Source: Auriscalpium vulgare
Lineage: Eukaryota; Basidiomycota; Agaricomycetes; Russulales; Auriscalpiaceae
Assembly: GCA_019915015.1 (NCBI GenBank)
Contig: JAHBBC010000011.1
Location: 1,659,025-1,723,024 of the forward strand
Length of the DNA stretch: 64,000 nucleotides
Direction: 5' to 3'
Part shown: positions 52,701 to 63,545 of the stretch, in pieces
How the letters are laid out: each line of letters starts with the position of its first letter
Numbering within the stretch: position 1 is the first letter of the stretch
Made by a program: the position numbers and the translations under genes
The notes under the pieces: model-generated
The model's database searches: none
What the model saw: only the letters and a program-made list of their open reading frames with translations
Told to the model about the DNA's origin: nothing

Positions 52701-55700
52701 AATAAGAAATAAGACCGATGACCATCGGTGTGCTAGTTTCGAGGATTGACCGATAAGGATATCATTTTAAATGGGTCGGCGTAGGAGATATTTAAAATGA
52801 TTCCGACGGTAAAAATGTTGTGATCCTATTGGCTACGGAAAAATCGGCTAAAATCTGATAAAATGTTGAAAAAATTCAGTCCGTGTCGGTTCCCACGGGT
52901 ACGGGACGGAAATAAATCATTTGAAATGATTACCAGTACTACGAATAGCTGCCCGTAGGGCTTGGAAAAATAGGGAATAATACGGAGAAATCGGAATATA
53001 TTTGGGGGCGTCGGTGTCTAGCCGATATCTCTTCCCACGCGTCAACATATTCCCACGGTCCCAAGAAATGCTATTTTTAATCATTTGCGCTGGTATATAA
53101 TCCTTTCTGTAGGCCCTGGGAAAACCCATTGACAACCATACAGTGCATGTATGATGTAGACTTACATGTAGTCCATATATACAAACTGCTTGAAGCCCAT
53201 TCTATTCAAATGCGAGCTGGACGGAACCACAAACCAGGAAAGTATCTGATACAGAATATCCTGCAGGCATGATATTCTTTACCTAAGCAACCAAACTTTG
53301 TACACAGATAGCTCTCAACACTTCAAGACTTATAGTATTTTTTCCATGACCCAAGCCCCCCCTCAATTCTTCTCAAACACAATTTCTTTAGTATTTATGC
53401 TGTTGAAATAGTATTGATATACATATCTGGACTACTTTTGAATACATTTGGCATGGTCTGACTGCTGTAGATGCCCAGTCAAAGTGCAACTAGTCTCTAT
53501 CATTACTTTCTAGATTTACCATGCTGAAGCCATTGGTAGACTGCACATATATTCATTATTTATATATTTTGGCCCAAAAGAATGGAGTGGGCCTAATACT
53601 ATTGCTTTCCAGGATTTGGTCAATATAATCCCCAAATATTTCGGGGCACTCTCATACCATGCCCAACCCACTGCTATAAGTATTGGAATCCTACAAAGAT
53701 TTGGTAGATGGTACTGTACTTCCACTCTGACATACCCTTTAAGATATAGAATGGTCCCAGGCTTGTACATGTATATATGAATGGCCTTATTCTCAGTTAT
53801 CATAGGCTTATGCTCAACCAAGCTGATATCACAAGTCAAGATTCAGTGGAAAAAGAAAGGACCATTTGCTATTGCACATGCATCTGGGACAAGGACTGTA
53901 GTATGGGCTGTATCAGAGTAGAAGTACAGTACTATCTACCAACTCCTTGAAGGAATTCGATACTTATAGCAGTGGGTGGGGCATGGTCTGTGAGTACTCT
54001 GAAATATTTGGGAATTTCATTGACCAAGTCTTGGGGAGCTATTAAGCACACTCCATTCTTTTGGGCCAAAACATATAAATATTGAATATATATATTGAAT
54101 GCAGCTTACCTGAGGCTTCAAAGGAGAAGATGGTAAATGGGGAAAGAAGTGGTAGACAGTGATGTTATTTTCACTGTGCATCTATGGCAGTCAGAACATG
54201 CCAAATGTATTCATAAGGAGTCCAAATATGTATATCAATGTTATTTCAATAGCATAGATACTAAAGAAATTGTGTTTGAGAAGAATTGAGGGGGGGCTTG
54301 GGTCATGGAAAAAATACTATAAGTCTTGAAGTGTTGAGAGCTATCTGTGTACAAAGTTTGGTTGCTTAGGTAAAGAAGATCATGCCTGCAGGATATTCTG
54401 TATCAGATACTTTCCTGGTTTGTGGTTCAGTCCAGCTCGCATTTGAATAGAATGGGCTTCAAGCAGTTTGTATATATGGACTACATGTAAGTCTACATCA
54501 TACATGCACTGTATGGTTGTCAATGGGTTTTCCCAGGGCCTACAGAAAGGATTATATACCAGCGCAAATGATTAAAAATAGCATTTCTTGGGACCGTGGG
54601 AATATGTTGACGCGTGGGAAGAGATATCGGCTAGACACCGACGCCCCCAAATATATTCCGATTTCTCCGTATTATTCCCTATTTTTCCAAGCCCTACGGG
54701 CAGCTATTCGTAGTACTGGTAATCATTTTAAATGATTTATTTCCGTCCCGTACCCGTGGGAACCGACGCGGACTGAATTTTTTCAACATTTTATCAGATT
54801 TTAGCCAATTTTTCCGTAGCCAATAGGATCACAACATTTTTACCGTCGGAATCATTTTAAATATCTCCTACGCCGACCCATTTAAAATGATATCCTTATC
54901 GGTCAATCTTCGAAACTAGCACACCGATAGTCATCGGTGTTATTTCTTATTACCCTACAGGGACGCCTGCGTAGGCGGTATTGGGCTCCCCTCCAGGGTG
55001 TCCGTCTCGGGCGGACATTGCATGTGTGCGGCATGCGCCATATCGTCTGCGAAGGCATTGGGCTCACCCCCAGGGTGTCCGTCTCGGACGGACATTTCAT
55101 GTGTGTGGCATACACCATATCGTCTGCGAAGGCGGCACTGGGCTCACCCCCAGGGTGTCCGTCTCGGACGGACATTTCATGTGTGCGGCACCCTCTGAGC
55201 CGTCGCTTTCCGCCCTCCCTGCAGCCGGGTGCTTACCATTTATTGATCCCACAGGATTTCTATCTCGACCTTCGCATTGCGAGCACGCACCCAGATTGTC
55301 TTAACGTAGGACCCCTCCCTGCCACCATGGCAGAGTACGACAGGCGCCCGTCGCGTAAGCTGGACAACGTGGCGGAGATATTGAACCACCATCTTCAGGA
55401 CAAGCACGTCGTAGCTGGGCTTCACTATGAGCAACCAGCGGGTATGCGAGTCATTGTCCATCGTCGTTGTCCGTCGCTGACATTTCTGTAGCCGATGGCG
55501 ATGCTATATCACCGCCAACCGTTGAAGACCTACGGGGAGACGAGCCTGTCACGGACGTGAGCCCGGACAAAGTCGTCATTTACTCGTTCTTCATCTTCAA
55601 CCATCCGCGTCTGCAGAATGTGAGCTTCCGACGATTCCTCTGTTGTCATTGTCCTCATCACCGAGCTCAGCAACTGAAACTTCTCAACAAATCCTCCTCT

Positions 55701-56759
55701 CTCGTGCTGACCGGGAGCATGACGATGGACGCTCGGAGTAAAGTCGTTGAACAGTTCCGCACCGATCCGAACATAAGGGTTCTGATCATATCCGAGGAGG
55801 GAACAGTTGGCCTCAATCTCCACGTGGCCAATGTTCTCATTATCATTGTATGCAAGGAGTTCATTTCGTCTCTCACGCTCTAACAAAAACCACCCACAGG
55901 ATGTGATGTGGTCCGTCATGACCGATCAGCAACTTATCGGACGTCTCTGGAGGCAACCGCAGGCGAAGACGGTGCATGTCTACCGTCTCATCGGACACCA
56001 GACGCCAGACGTGTGGCTGAACAACATATCGTTCGCTAAAGGTTACATCCAAGAGGTGTTCACGAGCTCGAAACCGGCATTTCGTGAGTCCCACTGCACC
56101 TGTCAGAATCCTTGTCTTACAATCGAACAGAACAATTGGCGACCGCTGACGACCTCGACGATGCCGACCCCACCGATGTCGAGTCGGAGGAGGAGAGCCT
56201 TGCGGTCCAGGCCCAGAAATCCAAAGGCGCTAAGTCTGCGAAGGCTCCCGCGGGCAAGGTGAAGAAACCGCGGCGGAAATCGCGCAAGGCAGGCAATGAG
56301 GACATTGTCGATGGTGCCGTCGAGGAGGAGAGCCCGCCAGTGAAGGCCAAGACATCCAGGACGCCTGCGAAGGCCGACGCGGGCGAGGTGAAGAAAGCAC
56401 GGCGCAAATCGGGCAAGACAGGCACGGTGCAGCCACCAGCTGGCAAGCCCGTAACCCCCGCCGCAGTTGGCCCCTCCACGCGCTCAGAGGACAGTGGCCA
56501 ATCAGACACGGCAAAGTCCCAAGCTGCGACTGCGACCACCAGCGCCAAGTCTACGGACCAGCCATCAGGGCCTGCGTCGGACAAGTCGCCACCCGGCGAA
56601 ACATCTTCACCCAAGCCGACTTCCGGTCCCAATTTGCCACCAAGGAAGGACGAAACGCCCCCGGTCAATGAATCCTCCCGCGCCCCGTATCCAGAGGAGC
56701 AAGTCTCATCAGGCATGGGCGATGAATCAACCGGATCGCAGCCCGCCCACACATTGTAA
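49778..56759 (+). CDS. SNF2-type DEAH helicase, about 1209 aa, 11 exons
   Basis: Exons 49778-50179, 50227-50455, 50506-50688, 50739-51568, 51617-51868, 51921-52349, 55255-55441, 55492-55619, 55671-55847, 55900-56083 and 56131-56759 join in frame; ten of the eleven are separated by 47-52 bp introns. Motifs: Walker A (LMDDVGLGKTLQV), VVPPGLVGQV, DEAH (TALDEAHVLRK), MTATPVQTH, then in the C-lobe LVLTGSMTMDARSKVVEQF, EGTVGLNLHVANV and QQLIGRLWRQPQAKTVHVYR (QxxGRxxR). The C-terminal 200 residues are Lys/Pro/Ser-rich with repeated GxVKKxRRKSxKxG, likely DNA- or nucleus-directed. The sixth intron is 2.9 kb because of inserted repeats. The stop codon is supplied by the LTR of element B, so the natural C-terminus may be lost. 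It is probably a chromatin or DNA translocase of the SNF2 superfamily. Confidence 0.8.
52378..52644. repeat. Palindromes at the left of the helicase intron
   Basis: CCGTC-TCG-GACGG at 52378-52390, TGTCCGTC-CCA-GACGGACA at 52573-52591 and GTCCGTCC-C-GGACGGAC at 52628-52644. The last unit's right flank (TATACGCCGTGTACTCTGCGT) resembles the unit at 55076-55150, linking both sides of the inverted repeat. Confidence 0.75.
52688..54964. mobile_element. 2.28 kb foldback (inverted-repeat) element
   Basis: The two halves are reverse complements about an axis near 53825. The outer approximately 700 bp of each arm (52700-53425 and 54225-54952) are nearly identical, including a mirrored 72-codon frame (52917-53135 reverse, 54517-54735 forward). 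The inner 350-400 bp are still recognisable but clearly diverged, and a central spacer of roughly 160 bp is unpaired. The DNA is AT-rich, unlike its surroundings, and has no transposase. Short flanking words GTCCCTGTAG (52688-52697) and CTACAGGGAC (54955-54964) extend the symmetry. It resembles a foldback element or two head-to-head insertions. Confidence 0.82.
55000..55195. repeat. 80 bp tandem repeat with palindromes
   Basis: Palindromes at 55000-55016 (degenerate), 55076-55094 and 55156-55174, each TGTCCGTC-TCG-GACGGACA type, in 76-80 bp units containing ATTTCATGTGTG and GTCTGCGAAGGC. It lies at the 3' end of the giant helicase intron. Confidence 0.88.
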
Positions 56760-57052
56760 TAGCTTGATGATAGACTTAACAATCCCTCGGGATGAACGCG
56801 ACCCGTGTGCTCGTATTGGCAACGATGGATGCGTACAAAAGTGAGTGGATGTAGTCGTGCCTCCTCGAGAGCGAGGAGGCGCGGCCTAATGCCTACAGCC
56901 TAACAGATACAAACAATCTGTTAGGCTCCTGTGCCAGCCTAGTTGGCCACAGGGAACCGACGCGCTGGCTCCACGCGTCGGTAGCCTCGTGTCGCGCTTC
57001 TCAAGCGCTGCACGAGCGCGTTGCGCGCCCACACGCGTTCGCCCCTCTTACA
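56755..57052 (-). repeat. 3' LTR of element B copy 2
   Basis: 298 bp with TG...CA ends, matching 11133-11430 without a difference noticed by eye. The polypurine tract (forward TCCTCCCCCT) follows at 57053. Confidence 0.8.
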
Positions 57053-57118
57053 TCCTCCCCCTGGAGCCGCGCCAGGGGCTCCTGAACGAACCGCCCCCTC
57101 TTCTATTCGCTCCCGGGC

Positions 57119-59461
57119 CTACAGTTCACCGTCCGACGAGTCGGGAAGCGGGACTGCATCTGCGAGCGCCATCATCGCAACATCGTTGTCGATGTTGGTG
57201 GGCCCCGCAGCCTCGCCAGCCGAGGAGGCGACGTCAGTCACCTCGGCGTCACTCCCGCGTTGCGCGGCGGTGGCGTCGGCGGCGCTGGGCTCCCCAGCTG
57301 TGGCAAGGGCATCGGTGGGAAGGGGTGCAGCGGTCGTCGTAGACCCTCCTGTCGTTGAGATCAGGGGGGCTCAATGATCGAGCGAGCGGTTGGGGTATTC
57401 GTTGATGTACACCCCGTCCACGAGTGGGCGTGTCGCGCTGTAGCGCTTCACGAGGCTGGCTACCGTGGGTTCGGTAGGCCAGTCTGCCGTCGAGAGAGGG
57501 TCTCGGCCCAACAGCTCGTTACGGCGCCCTACGGCGTAATTCTCCAAGTAGGAGAGGGATACGGTCCGGGGGCGGTAGCCGCAGTGCGCGAAGTGATGCG
57601 CGACTTGGCTGTGCGTCATGTGACGCGTGTCTCCAGTGAAGGGGACAGGGTGGGTATTGGCGGCGCGGGAGTACCGTTGGTCTCGGATGAGAGCCTCGAA
57701 CATCCCGCGCACGGAGAACAGTTCCTCCGCAATGCGGACGAACTCCTCATGCTGGGGATGCTCGACTCCGTTGCTCCCGGCAGGGCCGGCCCGGCGAACC
57801 GCGAGGTGTTGGTCCAGCGCGGCGCTCTCGGGGTAGCCTGCAGGGATCCCCGGGGTGTTGCGAAATTGCACACCGAGGGGTCGCTTGGATGGGTGGTCGA
57901 ACACGTACCGCACCCATACCCCGACGTCTTGGCGATACGTCGGTTCCTGTGTGGAGGGCTGGGCAGTGTTAGCTGCCGGTTCCTCCACAGAGGTGTCCAT
58001 CGGCGAGGGAGGGCGCTCGGGCTCCTTTCCCTTTCCTTTGGACTTCTTCGCCTTCTTGGCCGGAGCCACTGGCTCGACGGCGGCGTCTACGGGTGAAGGG
58101 GGGCGTTCTACTGCCTTCCCTTTGCCCTTGGACGCTTTGGACGCCTTCTGCGGCGTGGAACTGGGTGCCGCAGTGGCAATGACAGCCGGCGGTGGCACCA
58201 CGGCTGCAGTCGCGGCGGGTTGCGTGCTCGGCGCGACCGTCGAGCTGCTGGGTATGGGTTGCGAGCCCATACTCACCCCTCCCCCTGTGCCAGCGTCCGG
58301 CTTGAGCAGTTTGACGCGTGGCCAGAGCGCGGAGAGCGTGCGCTCTGCGGGTGTGCGCGTGGCCGAGGGTTTGGACGCGGCGGGACCGACGAGGGACTTT
58401 GCTCGCAGCCAAGCGATGAGGTCACCTTCGGCGGCGAGCATCAAGTCCTTTACCTCCGGGCCAGTTCGTGGCGCGAAGGTTGCCCATCCGGTGATGGGCG
58501 GTCCTCGGCGGTTAGGGTGCCCCGGAATGGGCTGCCGGCCTGCGGACGTGGGCGGCGGAGGGTGTACGTGCGGGAACGGTGACGGTGCTCCAACCTGCAC
58601 GGAGGAGGTGGAGGCAGCCGGCGCTGCCGCGCGCTTCCGCTTTTTGGTGGGCGGCGGTCCGCTCGCGCTCGCGGCGCGGGCAGACTCCTCGACGGCTGCT
58701 GCCCAGTCTTCGAGGTACTCTTCTTCTTCGTCAGAGAGTGGAGGGCCCTGCGGTCCCTGAGGCGCGGGCTTTTGCTTGGCCTTCATCTCGTCATGGACGA
58801 TGGTCAAGTTGTGCAGCTTGCGCTGCACCGTCTCTAGCTCTGCCTCGAGCGTAGAGACGCGTTCTCTCGCCGTATTCCGTTCGAGACGGAGGCGCTCCTC
58901 GGTCTGGCGCGCTCGGTCGCGCGAGCCGAGGGCGTCATCGAGCTTGTCTTGCAGCTCGTGACGTGCCTCTGCCTCCGTGCGGCGGACTCGGTCAACCGAT
59001 TCCGCTGCGAAGGCGAGGCCGCGGTCGATACCGTCTTCGACGAGGTTGTTGCGGGCGCGTTCGTACGCGTTTTCCGCGTGCTCCCAGCTGGAAGACCCGT
59101 CGTTGAGGTGGAGCGCGTAGGAGGTACAGACCAGGCAGTTGTGGGAATGCCTGAACTGGAACCTCTCCCCATCGAAGGTCCAATGGGGTCCCCCGACGTT
59201 GGGGATGCGGACTCGCACTGGCACGTCGGGGGTCGGGTCGCTTGGCACTCCTGGGAGAGCCGGACCCGTAGCTGCGAACAGCGGCGGCGCATCAGGTTCG
59301 GTGTTCATTGCGTCGGCGGGCAAGCCCGTGCGCGGCGCAGTGTTCACCGACTCCAGTCCCGTAGGGGCTGGAGGCCCTGCTGCTTGCGCAGCAGGGTTGG
59401 AGGGAGCAGTGGACGAGGCGGGGACGATTGGGGCGGTGTTGCGGGACGACTGGGATGACAT
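57119..59461 (-). pseudogene. Element B extra ORF (ORF3), copy 2, with a nonsense codon
   Basis: The frame is open from MSSQSSRNTAP at 59461 through the position that is a stop in copy 1 (TGG here) and ends at TGA 57371-57373, where copy 1 has CGA; it would otherwise continue to 57119 as in copy 1. Domain order is as in copy 1: Pro/Ala-rich head, SHNCLVCTSYALHL segment, coiled coil, basic patches, C-terminal domain. The two copies thus carry different single-base inactivations of one otherwise conserved protein of about 780 residues. Confidence 0.72.
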
Positions 59462-59513
59462 GGTGGTGGTAGCAGAAAGTGCTGAAGTCGCCGTTGGCGC
59501 ACTTCAGATCCTT

Positions 59514-60689
59514 TTAGGCATCCACGCGCCTAGATGAAGATCTCACTTGGTGAGATCTCCTCAGGGCGCCTGTCGCTATCTGACAACCGGGCGTCAGATT
59601 TGCCGCAGATTCCATCGGGATCTAGCGGCGGTTCCGAGGAGACACCGCCTTACGCGCGGCGATCTTCCTTGGCAACTGCCTCCACTCCGCTACTCCTTGT
59701 AGCGCGAGATACTGGTCGAGGGCCTCCACCTCGTCCAGATTTTCGATGGGCTCCCAGGTGTAGTCACCTAAAGCCCATCGAACCTGGAAGAGGATAGTCT
59801 TCCCCTTCCAGTCGTGTCCCACGATCGCGTCGACGACCCACTCCTCCTCGTCGGCGCGCCCAAAGTCGTAAAAGGCTTTGGGCTCCCGTCCCGGGAACAG
59901 TGCGTCGTCGTTGGCTTCGTGCTTCCTCAGCAGTGAGGAGTGGAACGTCGGGTGTATCCGGCGTTTCCGTAACTCCTCAGGGAGATCCAGCTTGTAGTTG
60001 GATGTCTCGGGTCGTGCCTCGATCACCGAGAAGGGCCCGATGTACTTCGGCAATAGCTTGAACGCCCTCCCCTTGGGGAGGTTTAGGTTAAGCGTGCTGA
60101 GGTACACCAGGTCACCGACCTGGTACTCGTCGCCCTCGCTTCGGCGACGGTTCGCGTGGAGCGTCTGCTTCACGCGGGACTCTATGATGGAGTCGTGCGC
60201 ACGCTCGAGACTCTCCCGTGCGTGCCTGGCGTATTCTCGTACGCCAGGGTACGGGGTACTTGCCACGGGGAATTTTATGATCCGTGGCATATACCCGTAC
60301 GTCAACTCAAACGGGGCGTATCCGGTGGATGCGCTCACGCTGGAGTTGATGGCAAACTCAGCGAGCGGCAGATGGCGCACCCAGTCCGATTGGTCCGGGC
60401 GTACCATGCTCCGCAAGATCTGAGACACTGTGCGTATCGCGCGCTCAGATGCACCGTCGGTCTGCGGGTGAAACGATGTCGACATCGTTAATTTTGTGCC
60501 CGTGATCCGGTGCAGTTCACGCCAAAATATTGACGTGAACTTCGCGTCCCTATCGGATACGATGGAATCTGGGATTCCATGAGCCGTACCACCTCGCGCA
60601 TGTACAGTGTTGCGAGCTCGGTGGTCTTGGTGCGCGTGGTAATCGGCACCAAGTGGATTAACGACGTGAACCGGTCTATGACCAGCCAC
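59514..60689 (-). pseudogene. Element B copy 2: integrase C-terminal part and chromodomain
   Basis: Continues from the integrase core after a 1 bp deletion at about 60581-60583 (copy 1 has GAAGCC, copy 2 GAGCC). It contains SIVSDRDAKFTSIFW, SFHPQTDGASERAIRTV and the chromodomain. A TAG at 59622-59624 replaces TGG of copy 1 and removes the last 38 residues present there. Confidence 0.8.
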
Positions 60690-62895
60690 ACGTAGTCATA
60701 TCCGTCAGACGGAGGGAACGGGCCGAAGAAGTCCATTCCAATGGATGACCACGGCCGCTCGGGCGTTGGCAGACTTTTCAAAAGTCCGGCCGGCGCTTTG
60801 TTCAGCGTTTTGGTGGTCTGGCAGGTTCCGCATGACAAGCAGAACTTGTCCACATGCTTGCCTAGCCCTGGCCACCAGAACCATCGGCGCACATACTCGG
60901 CGGTTCGCTGACCCCCGAGATGCCCGATGATATTGTGGGCCGCGCTCACAATCATCTCGCGCAACTTGCGCTTCCCGACCATCGCGTCAGGCACGCAGAC
61001 ACGGTACTCGCCACCTGTCGTCTTCACCCAGATTAGTTCATCGCGCGTTTCAAACGCTGCGTGTCTATCTGGGTGTTCGCGAATGTCGGCGAAGAATGTG
61101 TCATGTGCGTACGTGGAGCGAGCTAGTCCGGCCCAATCCACGTCTGCGCTGATCATCTCATGTAATGAGGGCCCTCCTTGTAGGGCGCTGTCCACGGCCT
61201 GATCTCCATCGGAGTTCTGTCCAGTGGCCAGCCCCGCTGATTGTTGCGCATGTTGTGCCAACTCAGCGGCCTCGATATCTCGAGTTGCAACCAGCTCTTT
61301 GACAGAGATTGCTGCTAGTTCGAGGACGCGTTCCGGAGACAGGTCGTCATGATCTGGATCCAGTACTTCGTCCATTCGAACGTACTCAGTGCCTGGCGGA
61401 TCGGGGCCGGTGCCGCTGAATATCCTCGAGAATCCATCGGCTACTATATTGTACGCGCCTGAGACGTATACAATTTCCTTGTCGAATGTGGCAAGGAACT
61501 CCCACCACCGCGCTTGCCGTGGTGAGAGGTTGGCGCGAGTCTCGAAGAATTCGAGGGCCTTGTGGTCGGTGACGACTGTGAAGTGTCTTCCTCGCAGCTT
61601 ATCCGACCATTTGGCCAGTGCTTCTAGCACCGCCAATGTCTCCTGCTCGTACGTGAAGTAATTCTTCTGTGCGTTGGAGAACTTCTTCGACATGAATCCT
61701 GCAGGACGACATGTCTGCCATTCATCGCCTTGGCCATATACGGCGCCAACTCCGTAGGTGGAGGCGTCGCATATTACCCATATGGGCACTCCTGTCCTCG
61801 GGTCTATTGGCCTGAGGATAGGAGTTTTGCAGGCTAGATCGCGTATGCTCTCAAAGCATCGCTGCTGCAAGGGGCCCCAGATGAATGGCCGCCCATGTCC
61901 CATAATCCCCGAGAGGGGTGTTGTGTACGCGGTGACATCTGGCATAAATGTGCCAGATACTGTACCAGCCCAGGAATCTACGGACATCGTCCTGGTTTCT
62001 AGGGACGGGCCAGTTACGGACGCGCGCCATCTTGTCAGAGTCAGCGTGTAGTCCGTCCTTGTCCACAATATGGCCAAGACAATCCATTTTCATGGAATAT
62101 ATGTCGCACTTTTCCTGGCTCAGGAATAAGTGGTTCGTCCTTAGTCGGTCGAACACCACCCCCAGGTGGGATTCGTGTTCCTCGATTGAGTCGGAGAATA
62201 CGAATATATCGTCAAGATATACATGAACGTAAATTCCAATGAGGTCTTGGAATATTACAGTCATGAGTCTTTGAAATGTAGCAGGGCATTGCAGTCCCCT
62301 TGCTGCATGACAAGACTTACGAACGTCCCATAGATCGTGGCGAACGTTGTCTTCCAGACATCGTCCGACTCGATACGGATCTGTTCGTATGCATCGCTCA
62401 TGTCGATCTTCGTACGGAACTTCGCGCGAGCGACGTCCATACGGATTTGATCCTGGTCAGGAAGGGTGTTACATCCTTCTCTGTGTTGTCGTTGCGTAAC
62501 CTTGCATCGACAACAGTCCTGAGCTTCCCTGATTTCTTGGGGATGCACAGGAGTGGGGCTGCCTCGCGTGCAACGCGGCGTTCCCACCATCCAGCCGCTT
62601 CATAGCGCTGGATCTTCTCAGCGAGTTGTGGCTTGAGAGCATCCGGGCATCGTGGGAGGCGAAAGTTGATTTTCAACTTCTCGTCTATCAGCGATATCCG
62701 GTGATTGACTAGTCTAAACGGCGGTAGTTCGAGCGGTACGGGGCACATCACGTCCCGTGTACGCTCGTACCATGCCTGCCTCAACTTGTCGATTTCCGTA
62801 TCTTCCCCTACATCCGGAGGCTCTGGCTCCGGGCGCCGAGGAGGCGCCTCGTGGTGGCAGGTTCTACTCTCATAGAGCCTGCCGACACACTTCAT
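60488..62895 (-). pseudogene. Element B copy 2: RT, RNase H and integrase N-terminal part
   Basis: Four overlapping reverse frames hold successive parts. 62398-62895 is the RT start (WWERRVAREAAPLLCIPKKS). 62261-62590 reads RTKIDMSDAYEQIRIESDD. 61851-62264 carries the catalytic VYLDDIFVFSDSIEEH. 60488-62077 has RT thumb, RNase H (VICDASTYGVGAVYG; FTVVTDHKALEFF) and the integrase finger. At least three frameshifts (about 62460, 62275 and 61970) are therefore needed to read it, so RT is inactive in this copy. Confidence 0.82.
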
Positions 62896-63545
62896 TCGTC
62901 ATCATCTTTCGGTGCTTGACGTGCGGCTTGCACTCGAGGGTGTGCCGCTCGCGCACGTCCTGTGGACTTGCGCTGCTGTGCGCGTACGCGCTCGGCGTCA
63001 AGGGCCACTGCGGGGATCGATTTGCTTCCGATTTTCACAGTGTGGTCCTCGAAATCGAGCTTGACCTTATTGGCACTCATGAATGGGGTGCCCAATATTA
63101 CGTCGTAGTGCTCGATATTCGCCACGTCGAGGTATACGAGCGCCTCATGCTGTCCGACCGTGACAGTAGAGTTAGTGCCGTAGTTAATACGGCACTTGCT
63201 CCCTATGACACCCAATTGTAGTGTCATAGGAGCGTGAAGTTCGAATACGTCGAGCTTCGCGACATGGGCAGCATCCATGCTGATCCCATTCGTTGTACTG
63301 CCGCTGTCAAACAGTGCGTACATTGGCGTATTGCCTACGTTGATAATTGCTGCGAGCACTTGGTGCTTCACATTATCACGTACCGGCTGCTCTTCTGGTG
63401 AGGAGTTGCGCCGGATGTTCGCTGAGTACACCCACTGTGTGGGTTTCGGCGGGCTAACTAGGTTAGCCTGCTGAATCTTCGCGCGCATTGCGAAGAGCCG
63501 CAGTTCCTTTTGCGTGTCCACACGCGCTAGCTGCCTGCGCGGCAT
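62892..63545 (-). CDS. Element B aspartic protease segment (217 codons)
   Basis: Reverse-strand frame with MYALFDSGSTTNGISMDAAH, the DSG catalytic triad of retropepsins, followed by YDVILGTPFMSANKVKLDFE, which fits the second conserved loop (ILGxxF). It lies just upstream of RT, the normal position in Metaviridae. The frame is intact over the protease but is part of a broken polyprotein. Confidence 0.75.
   Translation of the reverse strand: MPRRQLARVDTQKELRLFAMRAKIQQANLVSPPKPTQWVYSANIRRNSSPEEQPVRDNVKHQVLAAIINVGNTPMYALFDSGSTTNGISMDAAHVAKLDVFELHAPMTLQLGVIGSKCRINYGTNSTVTVGQHEALVYLDVANIEHYDVILGTPFMSANKVKLDFEDHTVKIGSKSIPAVALDAERVRAQQRKSTGRARAAHPRVQAARQAPKDDDE

Larger units (their letters stand above)
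52350..55254 (+). other. Giant intron of the helicase gene
   Basis: The donor CTT|GTGAGTG follows NPAKL at 52349, and the acceptor CCACAG ends at 55254 before DFYLDLRIAS. An acceptor at 55224 (CTGCAG) would add ten residues in frame. The intron holds three palindromes at 52378-52644, the 2.28 kb inverted repeat (52688-54964) and an 80 bp tandem repeat with three palindromes (55000-55174). The sequence beside the inverted repeat matches the same 80 bp unit on both sides, so the inverted repeat was inserted into a pre-existing palindrome array. Confidence 0.72.

Noticed and set aside
52917..54735. 72-codon ORF present in both arms of the inverted repeat
   Set aside because: It is mirrored because the arms are. 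The sequence is AT-rich, has no domain and no start or splice context of a gene.
57374..59458. Long forward-strand frames opposite ORF3 in copy 2
   Set aside because: Shadows of ORF3, as for copy 1.
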